Counted from the first letter of the stretch, positions 27,349 through 36,154 are shown. The stretch is DNA of 64,000 bases from an uncultured bacterium (GCA_958366705.1 CATXCB010000005.1:81898-145897), one strand, 5' to 3'. The notes: generated by a model from the letters alone, not told the origin. Made by a program: numbers and translations.

Positions 27349-28632
27349 TTAAGATTTAAATATAGTTTGCTCTCTATCCGGTCCAACTGAAACTATAGAA
27401 ATCGGTGTTTCTAAAATTTCTTCAAGTCTTTCCAAGTAGTTTCTGGCATTTTCCGGTAAATCTTCGTACGTTCTAATTGAAGTAATATCTTGCTTCCAAC
27501 CTTTATGTGTTTCATAAACCGGTTCCAAATATTTATGAATATACACATCAGTCGGATATGAAGTATAAACTTTACCATCACGGGTATCTTTATACGCTGT
27601 ACAAACTTTTATTTCATCAAAAGTATCAAATACATCAATTTTAGTAAGAGCAATTGATGTTAAACCTCCAACCAAACATGCATATTTCATTGTAACTGCA
27701 TCAAACCATCCGCAGCGTCTTGGACGACCTGTAGTTACTCCAAATTCATGTCCGATATCTTGAATAGACTTACCTACTTCGTCTGTCAACTCAGAAACAA
27801 AAGGACCTTCGCCAACTCTTGTACAATAAGCTTTAGCAACACCAATAACTTCATCAATCATCTTAGGGCCATAACCTGAACCTGTACAAGCGCCGCCGCC
27901 GATTGGATTAGAACTTGTAACAAAAGGATATGTACCAAAGTCAACGTCAAGCATTACACCTTGAGCACCTTCAAATAAAACCTTCTTACCTGAACGTTTT
28001 GCATCTCTTAGCATATCTTGCCAATCAAAACATACATAAGGTTTGAAAATTTCTGCATATCTTTTGCATAATTCTAAAACTTCATCTTTTGTATATGTTT
28101 TTAAATTATACAATTCTTTTAATTGTTTATTTTTTATTGGTAGAATTACATCTAACTTTTCTGATAAAGCTTCCGGAGAATATAAATCTCCAACTTTTAA
28201 AGCAATTCTTTGCATTTTATCTGTATAAGTTGGTCCAATTCCTTTTTTTGTAGTACCAATTTTACCTTTTGTTGCAGTATTTTCAGAATATCCATCAACT
28301 TCGGTATGCCAAGGCATTGTTATTGTTGCCAATGGGCTTACTTTTAAGCCTGAAACATCAATATTTTCAGCTTTTAATCCATTAAGTTCTTCTTCAAAAT
28401 ACTCTGGAAGAATAACTGTACCATTCCCAATTAAGCAAGTTTTACCTTTATATAAAATACCAGAAGGTATCAAGTGAAACTTAAAAGTTTTACCATGAGC
28501 AACTACAGTATGACCTGCATTACATCCACCCTGGTATCTAATAATTAAATCTGCATCTTGAGCTAAAAGGTCAGTAATTTTTGCTTTACCTTCATCACCC
28601 CATTGAGCCCCGATAACAACCTTGTTTGTCAT
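27349..28632 (-). CDS. purA: Adenylosuccinate synthetase
   Basis: Joins IMP and aspartate with GTP to form adenylosuccinate in AMP synthesis. The 427-aa protein has GAQWGDEGKAK at 8-18 (family consensus GDEGKGK, so Ala at one Gly), GCNAGHT, GTTKKGIGP, and TTGRPRRCGW. I start at the ATG at 28632 after GAGGGA at 7 nt; another ATG five codons upstream overlaps that site. It is downstream of a prepilin gene on the same strand. Confidence 0.96.
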   Translation of the reverse strand: MTNKVVIGAQWGDEGKAKITDLLAQDADLIIRYQGGCNAGHTVVAHGKTFKFHLIPSGILYKGKTCLIGNGTVILPEYFEEELNGLKAENIDVSGLKVSPLATITMPWHTEVDGYSENTATKGKIGTTKKGIGPTYTDKMQRIALKVGDLYSPEALSEKLDVILPIKNKQLKELYNLKTYTKDEVLELCKRYAEIFKPYVCFDWQDMLRDAKRSGKKVLFEGAQGVMLDVDFGTYPFVTSSNPIGGGACTGSGYGPKMIDEVIGVAKAYCTRVGEGPFVSELTDEVGKSIQDIGHEFGVTTGRPRRCGWFDAVTMKYACLVGGLTSIALTKIDVFDTFDEIKVCTAYKDTRDGKVYTSYPTDVYIHKYLEPVYETHKGWKQDITSIRTYEDLPENARNYLERLEEILETPISIVSVGPDREQTIFKS

Positions 28633-28702
28633 AAATAAATCCCTCATTTTTTAGTACATATCGCACATTACATTTTACCATAAAAAGGTGATAACAAAAG
28701 TT

Positions 28703-29467
28703 TTATGGATTATAATTTCCTGTACAATAAGCCTTAAAACCTCTGGTACACTTTAAATAATCTAAATTTTTATGATTTAAAACATATCCGGCACAGGTAG
28801 TTCCATTCCACCATCCTGCACCAGAAGATTTTGACGGATTACAATCTGATTTCTTATGCCATCCAACAACTCCATAAGGAATAATACCCCTATCCAATAT
28901 AGCAAATAAAAATAAATCTTTCCCCCACATAGGTTTATTATCTTTGCCTGTTATATTTACCATAATTAAATGTGCACTCAACATTTGTGAATTTCCAAAA
29001 GCTCCAATATAACATCCATCATCACAATCTTGTTTAGAAATTGCAGGAGTTTGAGAGCCTGTATTGTCAATATTTATCTTAGTTGTATTCCCTAAAATCA
29101 AATTATAAGTATAGGCAACGTTAGTATTTTTACCATTCATATCTACAGGCATCTGAGTATCTTTACATTTAGTGTTTTTATTATCACATATCAAATATGT
29201 TTTCAGATACGGAGTTAATTTATCAATAATTTGAGCCCGTGCCTCATCCTGATTTGAACTCAAATTCCACGCACTAATAGGACCATTATCTTCAGTTGAG
29301 AGTTTATACGCTTGATTCAATATTGAATAAACTTCAGTTAAAGAATGAACAATAACTTTCTCCTGATATGCATGAATCAATGTCGGAAGCGTAAACGCTG
29401 CAACAACCCCAATAATTCCTAGAGTTATAAGTACTTCAGCCAAAGTAAATCCTAAATTTTTCTTCAT
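28703..29467 (-). CDS. Type IV prepilin-like protein (subfamily B)
   Basis: A 254-aa prepilin with leader MKKNLG, then FTLAEVLITLGIIGVVAAFTLP and a hydrophobic helix. The C-terminal domain contains several Cys pairs and the block MWGKDLFLFAILDRGIIPYGV, which is also recognisable in the proteins encoded at 35135, 46545 and 62879. It has its own TTGACA-17-TATAAT promoter and is divergent from an XRE-type regulator gene at 29625, which may control it. Confidence 0.9.
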   Translation of the reverse strand: MKKNLGFTLAEVLITLGIIGVVAAFTLPTLIHAYQEKVIVHSLTEVYSILNQAYKLSTEDNGPISAWNLSSNQDEARAQIIDKLTPYLKTYLICDNKNTKCKDTQMPVDMNGKNTNVAYTYNLILGNTTKINIDNTGSQTPAISKQDCDDGCYIGAFGNSQMLSAHLIMVNITGKDNKPMWGKDLFLFAILDRGIIPYGVVGWHKKSDCNPSKSSGAGWWNGTTCAGYVLNHKNLDYLKCTRGFKAYCTGNYNP

Positions 29468-29501
29468 AATTCCTCTATTTAATATATAGAAAACTAATAT
29501 A

Positions 29502-29530
29502 ATTATACGTATTAAACAGATTTATGTCAA
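29502..29530 (-). promoter_or_regulatory. Promoter of the prepilin gene at 28703
   Basis: Minus strand: perfect TTGACA (29530-29525), 17-bp spacer, perfect TATAAT (29507-29502), giving a leader of about 30 nt. Confidence 0.85.
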
Positions 29531-29624
29531 TCTTAAAAGTATAATTTCAGAACAATATACCTATAAAATCGTTAAAATTTTCTTCAATAGAAAGTATTGT
29601 TTAATAATAAAAGAGGAAAATTAT

Positions 29625-29930
29625 ATGCTATTAAAACAAGCATTAGGGCAAAATATTCAAAAACTTAGAAAAAAACAAAAAATAACTCAGGAAAGACTTG
29701 CAGAACTTGTAGGTATTGATCAAAAAAATATTAGTAAAATTGAAAACGGTAACAATTACCCAACAGCAGAGAATCTAACAGCAATAGCAAATGCCCTTAA
29801 TGTTAATATCTATGAATTATTTGTTTTCAATGATATTCCGTACGAAGACATGAAAAAAGAACTTATAAAAGCTCTAGATAATAAACATAACGTTCTATAT
29901 TTATATAAATGCCTAAAAACTCAACAATAA
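29625..29930 (+). CDS. XRE-family helix-turn-helix regulator
   Basis: A 101-aa protein with one Cro/CI-type HTH: LGQNIQKLRKKQKITQERLAELVGI then KNISKIENGNNYPTAENL (about 7-60), and a short C-terminal helix. AGAGG precedes the ATG. It is divergent from the prepilin gene at 28703 across a 157-bp gap and ends 4 bp before the convergent etfA. By position it is the likely regulator of that prepilin, although binding sites are not evident here. Confidence 0.9.
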   Translation: MLLKQALGQNIQKLRKKQKITQERLAELVGIDQKNISKIENGNNYPTAENLTAIANALNVNIYELFVFNDIPYEDMKKELIKALDNKHNVLYLYKCLKTQQ

Positions 29931-29934
29931 TAAA

Positions 29935-30930
29935 TTATTTTTCTAAAAACTTTGGTAAGATTTCAAAAACATCACCAACAATGCCGCAATCAGCGATTTC
30001 AAAAATTGGAGCGCTTACATCATTATTAATTGCAATAATATAATCAGCTCCCTGCATACCTACAGTATGCTGAATCGCGCCAGATATCGCGCAAGCAATA
30101 TAAACTTTAGGATGAACAGTTTTACCGGTTTGTCCAACCTGAATTGATTGTGGCGCCAACCCCATCTCTACAGCTCCTCTTGTTGCTGCAATTGTTCCTC
30201 CAATTGAATCTGCAAATTCTTTTATAAGTTTAAAACCTTTATCATTTTTCAAGCCTTTACCGCCTGCAACAATAATTTCTGCAGAATCTAAATCATTTAT
30301 AACAGTTTCAACAGTTTTCTTAAATTCAAGAATTTGTACATGATTTTTTAGATACGAAATATTAACAGGACAGGAAATAAATTCTGTATTTTTTGTCTCT
30401 TCATCAAGAATTACCTTAAAAACATTAGGACGAACAGTTGCCATTTGCGGATAATTACGACATAAAATTGTTGCCATTAACTGACCGCCAAAAGTTGGAC
30501 GTGTCGCTGCAAGCTTACCATCCTCATTTATATCAAGCTCAATACAATCCGCAGTTAAACCGGTACCTAGAGCACTTGCAACTCTGGGAGCCAGGTCTCG
30601 ACCTTGATTTGTTGCTCCAATTAGCAGTATTTCAGGTTTTACAACACCTACAAGGTCAACTAACAATTTTGAATAATATTCCGTAGAATAATCTTTTAAT
30701 GCCTCGTCTTCAAAATAATAAACTTTATCTACACCCATATTTTGAAAAGATTCTTTATATGAGTCTATCATACCAGGATGTGTAAAAACCGCAGCATTAA
30801 TTTCTACATTCCCGAGTTTTTTAGCCAGAATTTTTGCTTTTGTCAGTAGTTCAAAAAAAACAGTATGAATATAGTATTCATGCGTAATTTGTGCATACAC
30901 TAATATACCTGAATAACCATTATTTGCCAT
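29935..30930 (-). CDS. etfA: Electron transfer flavoprotein alpha subunit
   Basis: The large ETF subunit binds FAD and passes electrons between dehydrogenases and carriers. The C-terminal FAD domain has the diagnostic order GGKGLKN, GAVEMGLAP, VGQTGKTVHPKVYIACAISGAIQH and the final GIVGDVFEILP. Length 331 aa. I start at the ATG at 30930 after AGGGG; a TTG two codons earlier is also in frame. It overlaps the end of etfB. Confidence 0.95.
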   Translation of the reverse strand: MANNGYSGILVYAQITHEYYIHTVFFELLTKAKILAKKLGNVEINAAVFTHPGMIDSYKESFQNMGVDKVYYFEDEALKDYSTEYYSKLLVDLVGVVKPEILLIGATNQGRDLAPRVASALGTGLTADCIELDINEDGKLAATRPTFGGQLMATILCRNYPQMATVRPNVFKVILDEETKNTEFISCPVNISYLKNHVQILEFKKTVETVINDLDSAEIIVAGGKGLKNDKGFKLIKEFADSIGGTIAATRGAVEMGLAPQSIQVGQTGKTVHPKVYIACAISGAIQHTVGMQGADYIIAINNDVSAPIFEIADCGIVGDVFEILPKFLEK

Positions 30931-31723
30931 TATCAATAACCCCTAAAGATTGTAATTTGTCTCTTAATAAATTTACACTATCATCAATATTCATTGTAAA
31001 TTTCTGAGCATTATGCGCCGGCATATTTCGAAAGGCTTTGCTAACATAAGTAGGTGATCCTTTTATCCCAACTTTTTCCGGAGTTAATCCTATATCTTCC
31101 ATTGAACAATGCCTGATTTGTTTTGAATAAGCTTTTTTTATACCATTGATTAATGGACGTTCAGGTTCTTTATCATTTTGTAAAACACATATTACAGACG
31201 GAAGTATAACTTTAACCCGTTCTACCCCATCCTCAACCTCTTTAATTACCTCAAGAGATTTATGCTCATATGCAACAAAATCTTTCACATAAGTAACCTG
31301 CGGGATATCCAAAAAATTAGCAATATTTGGACCTGTTTGAGCTGTATCTCCGTCAACAGCAAACTGTCCGCAAATAATTAAATCAAAATCAGGCAACACT
31401 GTTCTAATTGAACGGGACAATGTCAGACCGGTAGCATAAGTATCTGCACCTGCAAACTTTTTGTCAGAAATTAGTACAGCTTCATCACAACCAACAGCCA
31501 TAAGTTTTCGAAGCATATCTTCAGCTTGAGACGGCCCCATCGTAAACGCAGTGATATGGACATCTTTTATTTCTGATTTAATTTTCAAAGCAAATTCACA
31601 TGCATATACATCGAAAGGATTGATAATACTTTCAACCCCTTCTCTTTGTATAGTATTATGTTCTGTCCACTTTATATCAGAAGTGTCAGGAACTTGTTTT
31701 ACACATAAAGCAATTTTTAACAT
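30920..31723 (-). CDS. etfB: Electron transfer flavoprotein beta subunit
   Basis: Partner of EtfA. The 267-aa protein opens with MLKIALCVKQVPDTSDIKW and has the AMP/FAD-binding segment with CGQFAVDGDTAQTGP (about 129-143), followed by QVTYV. In many anaerobes this type of Etf takes part in flavin-based electron bifurcation; the sequence alone does not prove that here. It lies directly after a Cys-rich small protein and an NfnA-like gene on the minus strand. No acyl-CoA dehydrogenase gene is adjacent. Confidence 0.94.
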   Translation of the reverse strand: MLKIALCVKQVPDTSDIKWTEHNTIQREGVESIINPFDVYACEFALKIKSEIKDVHITAFTMGPSQAEDMLRKLMAVGCDEAVLISDKKFAGADTYATGLTLSRSIRTVLPDFDLIICGQFAVDGDTAQTGPNIANFLDIPQVTYVKDFVAYEHKSLEVIKEVEDGVERVKVILPSVICVLQNDKEPERPLINGIKKAYSKQIRHCSMEDIGLTPEKVGIKGSPTYVSKAFRNMPAHNAQKFTMNIDDSVNLLRDKLQSLGVIDNGK

Positions 31724-31735
31724 AATAACATCTTA

Positions 31736-31921
31736 TTACTTAGTTTGTTGTTTTGCCTTCTGCTTTTGGTTAGCCTCCAACAGGGCATTATAAGCAAGCA
31801 AATACATTGAACACTTCTGCACACTAGGCACATACCATGCACATTTTGTTTGACTGCAAACCATGTCAATGCCAGAACCAATACTAATTAACGGACAAAC
31901 CGGAATATCATTTCTACCCAT
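31736..31921 (-). CDS. Small Cys-rich protein in the Etf/NfnA-like cluster
   Basis: The 61-aa protein has four Cys, at residues 9, 22, 27 and 37, in the pattern VCPLISIG...MVCSQTKCAWYV...KCSMY, followed by a Lys/Gln-rich tail. Such spacing could bind an iron-sulfur cluster or zinc. It has a good ribosome site (GGAGAG) and lies 12 bp from each neighbour, between an NfnA-like flavoprotein and etfB, so it is very likely part of that operon. Function unknown; a small redox or assembly partner is inferred from context. Confidence 0.72.
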   Translation of the reverse strand: MGRNDIPVCPLISIGSGIDMVCSQTKCAWYVPSVQKCSMYLLAYNALLEANQKQKAKQQTK

Positions 31922-31933
31922 AAATACTCTCTC

Positions 31934-32776
31934 CTACACTTTTTCAGCTTGTTTTAACAAATTACAATTTTCGCTGCGTTTACGTTCTTGATCTTTATAA
32001 ATTCTGGTTCTATTGATTACTTCATCAAAATCAATTTTATGAGCATCAAAATCCGGTCCATCAACGCAAGCAAACTTAGTTTCACCACCTACAGTAACAC
32101 GGCATGCACCACACATTCCAGTACCGTCAACCATAATAGGGTTCATACTGGCTTCTGTATAAATACCTTTATCTCTTGTAAGTTCAGCTACAGCTCTCAT
32201 CATCGGCATAGGACCAACTGCAATAACGTAATCAACTTTTTCTTTCTCAATAATATCTTGAAGAACAGTTGTACCAAAACCTTTAATACCATAAGAACCA
32301 TCATCTGTAGTTAAGAACAATTCAGTACAAGCATCTTTCATTTTATCTTCCCAGAACAATAAATCTTTTGTTCTAGCACCAGCTATCATATAGACTTTGT
32401 TGCCAGCTTCTTTCAATGCTTTAGAAATCAAATAGCAAGGTGCAGCACCGTAACCTCCGGCAACACAAACAGCTGTACCATATTTTTTAATATGAGTAGG
32501 TTTTCCCAAAGGACCTACAATATCAACAAGTTCATCCCCAACACCTAATTGTGCAAGTTTTTTTGTAGAATATCCGACAGCCATAAATACTAAAGTTAAA
32601 TGACCTTTTTCTTTATCCACATCAGCGATAGTCAAAGGAACTCTTTCACCGTCTTCTTCAACTCTAAATATAATAAATTGCCCTGCTTTAGCATTTCTAA
32701 CAACATATGGCGCATCAATAGTTATTTCATATTGATTTGGACAAATCTCTTTTTTTGATAAAATCTTATATCCCAT
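31934..32776 (-). CDS. NfnA-like FAD/NAD(P)-binding oxidoreductase with [2Fe-2S] site
   Basis: A 280-aa protein of the ferredoxin reductase/dihydroorotate dehydrogenase electron-transfer family. It has an N-terminal FAD barrel (ERVPLTIADVD), an NAD(P) domain (CVAGGYGAAPCYLISKAL) and the C-terminal Cys set CGAC plus a third Cys in FACVDGP, as in the small subunit of NADH-dependent ferredoxin:NADP reductase (NfnA, also called sulfide dehydrogenase alpha). The usual partner NfnB (GltA-like) is not next to it; instead a Cys-rich protein and EtfBA follow. Start at the ATG at 32776 after AGGAGAG. Confidence 0.88.
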   Translation of the reverse strand: MGYKILSKKEICPNQYEITIDAPYVVRNAKAGQFIIFRVEEDGERVPLTIADVDKEKGHLTLVFMAVGYSTKKLAQLGVGDELVDIVGPLGKPTHIKKYGTAVCVAGGYGAAPCYLISKALKEAGNKVYMIAGARTKDLLFWEDKMKDACTELFLTTDDGSYGIKGFGTTVLQDIIEKEKVDYVIAVGPMPMMRAVAELTRDKGIYTEASMNPIMVDGTGMCGACRVTVGGETKFACVDGPDFDAHKIDFDEVINRTRIYKDQERKRSENCNLLKQAEKV

Positions 32777-32840
32777 GGTTCTCTCCTTATCTATCATTTT
32801 ATGAAAATTATACTATAAAAAGTAAAAATTGGCTAGTATA

Positions 32841-35042
32841 TTAAAAGTTTATAATATTTTCTAATATTCGTTTCATATCAATATAAGAATTTCTACAATA
32901 ATAAAATTCATCGGAGCCTAAAATAACCCCTATAATTTTTCGAGAATCCTTTTCTACACAAGAAACTAAACTTTGGTTAAATATCTCATTTTTATCATTA
33001 TAAACATTCTCAGCCTTTATTCCCAAAGCATTCTCACAATAATAATTCAAGTATTGAATACGAGTTTCTTTGAATAGTAAATTGTTATTCGCTGCAATTC
33101 GAGTTTGCTTCCCGGATTTCAAATTATTTAACACGTGTACTTTATCAGAAATTATTTTAAAAAATTTAGGATTACTTAAGGCATATTTTACAATCAAAAA
33201 CATGTCATAAGCTGTTGTATAAGTTTCTGACAAAATTTCATTGGAAAAAGAAGAAATTTTAGTATTTAACGCACCAATTTCCGACAATTTTTCAGTAAGA
33301 CATTTTTCAAAATCATCCCACGTTCCAAAACAATATTCTATCAAAGCATAAACAGCTTCAAATGAAGATTTAAACATAGCTGCATAACATAAATCCTCAA
33401 CAGTAAAAATATTTGAAGGATTAAACCTTATTCCGGTATCAGGCACAAATTTTTGAGCTGCAGTTTGTGTTATTATAACCTTTTCATCAATTTCACACCT
33501 TTCTAATACCATTAAAACTCCAAGCAAAATAGATAAATCTTTTATTAAAAATTTTTCATTAGCATTTTTAGAAACATAACAAGTATTTTCATCCCCGAAA
33601 TACATTGATTTTGCCTCACTATGATAAGAGTTATCTAAAGATTTCAAACCTAAATAGTTATCATTTGACGGAACATAATTAACATCATTAAAACGATAAA
33701 ATAAATCCTGAAAATTATGAAATTTTTCAACACCTTTGAACAAAATTACATCATCTTCTTTTACATATCTTTTTAAAAAATCAACTAAATCATCTTTTGT
33801 GTAAAAATGAAAAGCCTGCCCACCGGTCTTTTTAATCTCATCATAAATATACTCCGCATGAAGTCCGTATGTTAATACCAAATCAAAATTATAAGCAGAA
33901 ACATCCCTACCCGTTTTTCTATGGAGTTCTTCACTATGAATCCCCAATCTCATCATATGACCAAGCACTGCAATTTTTCGCCCTGCAGATCGCATATTAT
34001 TAAGCATTTCAAAACCACTAATCATAGATTCAGGAGTAGCATTATAACAATCAGCAATAATAATATTATTTTTATATCCCCTTACAACATTTTGTCTAAA
34101 ACCTTGAGTTTTAAAGTTTGCAGCACCTTTTTGTATATCACCATCTGAAACCCCAAAACACCTTGCAATTGCAGCTGCCCCAAGTGCATTAAGAATATTA
34201 TGTTTTCCTGGGACATTTAAATGAATGTTCAAACTCCAGCTTCTATCTTTTGAAACTGCAGTAAAATCACAACCCTCATTTGTTAATACAATATTTTCAG
34301 CTATATAATCACAATTTTTATTCTCAATTCCGAAAAATACAACCTTAAAATCGTATTTGGAATGAAACATTAATTCATCATCCCCATTAAGGAATAAAAC
34401 TCCGTCTTTTTTCATAAAAGCTGCAGCAGATAATTTATGCTCCAGAATTTGAGCCTTATCTTTAAAGTTCTCAATATGGGAATTTCCAATATTGGTGATC
34501 AAAACAGCATCAGGTTTTAAAATATTTGACCCCATCCTAAAAGGCATATTAGGTGCTCTCAAACCCAATTCCATAATAGCAAAACGATAGCTGTCATCAA
34601 TATTAAACATCATCCTGCAAGCTTCACGGGTAGAATTTGCAGAACCGGCATTCCTAACAGACTTCGCCCCCGCAGACAGCACAGAATACAACATTTCCTT
34701 AGCGGAAGTTTTTCCTACTGAACCTGTTACAATTACAGATTTCAACTCATCATACCTATTCCTGCAATAAGCTGCCACTTTATACAATGCAGACAAGGTA
34801 TTTTCAACAATAATACAAGGTAAATCCTCAATTTGTTTTGTTGTCACAACTACGCAATTCAAATTTTTTACTTTTGCATAATCGAACTTATAACCATCAA
34901 ACCCCTCTGTTACGATTGTGAAATAAACACTATTCGAACGCAAAAACTTTTGATTGAAACATATATAATCAACTTCAAAATCTTGTAATGTGCTTACAGC
35001 TCCAATAATACGACACAAGTCAGACAACAAAAAACCGTTCAT
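32841..35042 (-). CDS. MurF-like ligase fused to a degenerate S11 (D,D-carboxypeptidase) domain
   Basis: Residues 1 to about 460 form a Mur ligase related to MurF: ATP loop TGSVGKTSAKE (106-116), ITNIGNSHIENF, and DCYNATPESM (331-340). Residues about 478-733 align with penicillin-binding D-Ala-D-Ala carboxypeptidases, for example FKSSFEAVYALIEYCFG and the TTAYDMFLIVKYALSNPKF block. However, the catalytic Ser-x-x-Lys is replaced by DLSI (502-505), Ser-x-Asn by SSF (559-561) and KTG by KAE (676-678). The second half should therefore be inactive, perhaps a binding or regulatory domain. No signal peptide: it would be cytoplasmic. A TTG at 35045 is an alternative start. Confidence 0.85.
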   Translation of the reverse strand: MNGFLLSDLCRIIGAVSTLQDFEVDYICFNQKFLRSNSVYFTIVTEGFDGYKFDYAKVKNLNCVVVTTKQIEDLPCIIVENTLSALYKVAAYCRNRYDELKSVIVTGSVGKTSAKEMLYSVLSAGAKSVRNAGSANSTREACRMMFNIDDSYRFAIMELGLRAPNMPFRMGSNILKPDAVLITNIGNSHIENFKDKAQILEHKLSAAAFMKKDGVLFLNGDDELMFHSKYDFKVVFFGIENKNCDYIAENIVLTNEGCDFTAVSKDRSWSLNIHLNVPGKHNILNALGAAAIARCFGVSDGDIQKGAANFKTQGFRQNVVRGYKNNIIIADCYNATPESMISGFEMLNNMRSAGRKIAVLGHMMRLGIHSEELHRKTGRDVSAYNFDLVLTYGLHAEYIYDEIKKTGGQAFHFYTKDDLVDFLKRYVKEDDVILFKGVEKFHNFQDLFYRFNDVNYVPSNDNYLGLKSLDNSYHSEAKSMYFGDENTCYVSKNANEKFLIKDLSILLGVLMVLERCEIDEKVIITQTAAQKFVPDTGIRFNPSNIFTVEDLCYAAMFKSSFEAVYALIEYCFGTWDDFEKCLTEKLSEIGALNTKISSFSNEILSETYTTAYDMFLIVKYALSNPKFFKIISDKVHVLNNLKSGKQTRIAANNNLLFKETRIQYLNYYCENALGIKAENVYNDKNEIFNQSLVSCVEKDSRKIIGVILGSDEFYYCRNSYIDMKRILENIINF

Positions 35043-35078
35043 CAATTCATCAATACTCCTTTTTAATAATCATACAAC

Positions 35079-35115
35079 AAAAAAAAAGGACCGAAATATG
35101 CTATCCAGTCCTTTT
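35079..35115 (-). terminator. Terminator of the prepilin gene at 35135
   Basis: Minus strand: 8-bp AAAAGGAC/GTCCTTTT stem, 16-nt loop, followed by a run of nine T. Confidence 0.8.
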
Positions 35116-35134
35116 AACAGTTTAAAACTCAAAC

Positions 35135-35836
35135 TTACTTTAGAGCCTTCACTACCCATTTAAAATAATCCAAATCTGTTGCCATCGAAGTACAAGCAAT
35201 ACCATTTAAATTACTTTCACTATCTAAACTGCAATAAACATCTTTATCAACGTATTTGGAACCATTAGAACCCATAGGAATCAAATTTTCATTTTTTATC
35301 TGAAAAGTAAATAAATCATACCCCCAACGATTTGGCGGCGACATTACTCCATTTATATCGACATGGAGTCCAATCATCTGCGGATCTGCATTAAAAAATA
35401 CAACTGTACCATCTTGTAATAGAAGCTGACCATCATCAAAAAGCCCTTGATTACTCAAATCAGGAGATTTTGAAGACAATGTTTTATATCCGTCTTTAAA
35501 GTTTTCGTTTAAACCATATGTAATCCTTAAACATGCTTTTAAATTACGATTTTTACTTATTTCACAATCTACAACTCCCACCAAATATTTTTTAAAAACA
35601 TTAACCAAATCATATCTTTCAGAACCTGCATACGCAACATCATTAAAAATAATCCCATCTTCTTGTGCGATTTTTAAGGTTTGAGCTAATAAAGAATAAT
35701 TCTTTTTAAACTTTGAATGCAGCTGAATAGCTTTATAATTAGTTATAAGACCCGGAATAGTAATTGCTGCAATAACACCAATAACACCAAGTGTTATCAA
35801 AACTTCAGCAAGTGTAAAAGCAAACATATTTTTCAT
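35135..35836 (-). CDS. Type IV prepilin-like protein (subfamily B)
   Basis: A 233-aa prepilin with the short leader MKNMFA, then FTLAEVLITLGVIGVIAAITIP. The -1 residue is Ala. The C-terminal half includes LHVDINGVMSPPNRWGYDLFTFQI, the block shared with other subfamily B members, and two late Cys. It has its own promoter, overlaid by a helically phased array of TATAGTTA sites, and is divergent from a 69-aa HTH gene. A terminator separates it from the MurF-fusion gene downstream. Confidence 0.9.
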   Translation of the reverse strand: MKNMFAFTLAEVLITLGVIGVIAAITIPGLITNYKAIQLHSKFKKNYSLLAQTLKIAQEDGIIFNDVAYAGSERYDLVNVFKKYLVGVVDCEISKNRNLKACLRITYGLNENFKDGYKTLSSKSPDLSNQGLFDDGQLLLQDGTVVFFNADPQMIGLHVDINGVMSPPNRWGYDLFTFQIKNENLIPMGSNGSKYVDKDVYCSLDSESNLNGIACTSMATDLDYFKWVVKALK

Positions 35837-35866
35837 AATTCAAATTCCTATATACATATTTGTCAT

Positions 35867-35914
35867 TATAGTTAAATTATAGTTGCTATAGTTAATAAGT
35901 CAAGCTTTTAGTTA
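35867..35914. promoter_or_regulatory. Four phased TATAGTTA repeats, probable operator
   Basis: TATAGTTA (35867), TATAGTTG (35878), TATAGTTA (35887) and TTTAGTTA (35907) start 11, 9 and 20 bp apart, that is, on one face of the helix. They cover the -10 box and flank the -35 box of the prepilin promoter, and precede the divergent HTH gene. Confidence 0.6.
35876..35903 (-). promoter_or_regulatory. Promoter of the prepilin gene at 35135
   Basis: Minus strand: TTGACT (35903-35898), 16-bp spacer, TATAAT (35881-35876), inside the TATAGTTA array. Confidence 0.75.
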
Positions 35915-35936
35915 AACACTGATATATAATTCAGAA

Positions 35937-36146
35937 ATGGATACAAAGCAACAGTTAAAACATCTTTTAGTAATGAATGACATGACAATGACTGAATTAT
36001 GTAAAAAGATGTCTGAACGATTACAACAGCCATATACAATACATAATATCTCAGGGAAACTCAAAAGAGATTCTATAAAGTACAGTGAAATAAAATTATT
36101 GTACGACATTCTTGGCTACGAACTTATTCTAAGAAAGAAAAAATAA
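35937..36146 (+). CDS. Small helix-turn-helix protein (69 aa)
   Basis: The sequence MTMTELCKKMSER, then YTIHNISGKLKRDSIKY and a final ILGYELIL reads as a compact HTH related to small phage-type repressors. It is clearly homologous to the 71-aa protein at 53257, which shares TELxK, ISxKLxRxSIKYxE and ILGY. Both are divergent from a prepilin gene. There is no ribosome site and TATAAT (35925-35930) lies 6 nt before the ATG, so the mRNA is probably leaderless. I infer that it binds the repeats in the intergenic region. Confidence 0.78.
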   Translation: MDTKQQLKHLLVMNDMTMTELCKKMSERLQQPYTIHNISGKLKRDSIKYSEIKLLYDILGYELILRKKK

Positions 36147-36154
36147 AACAAATA

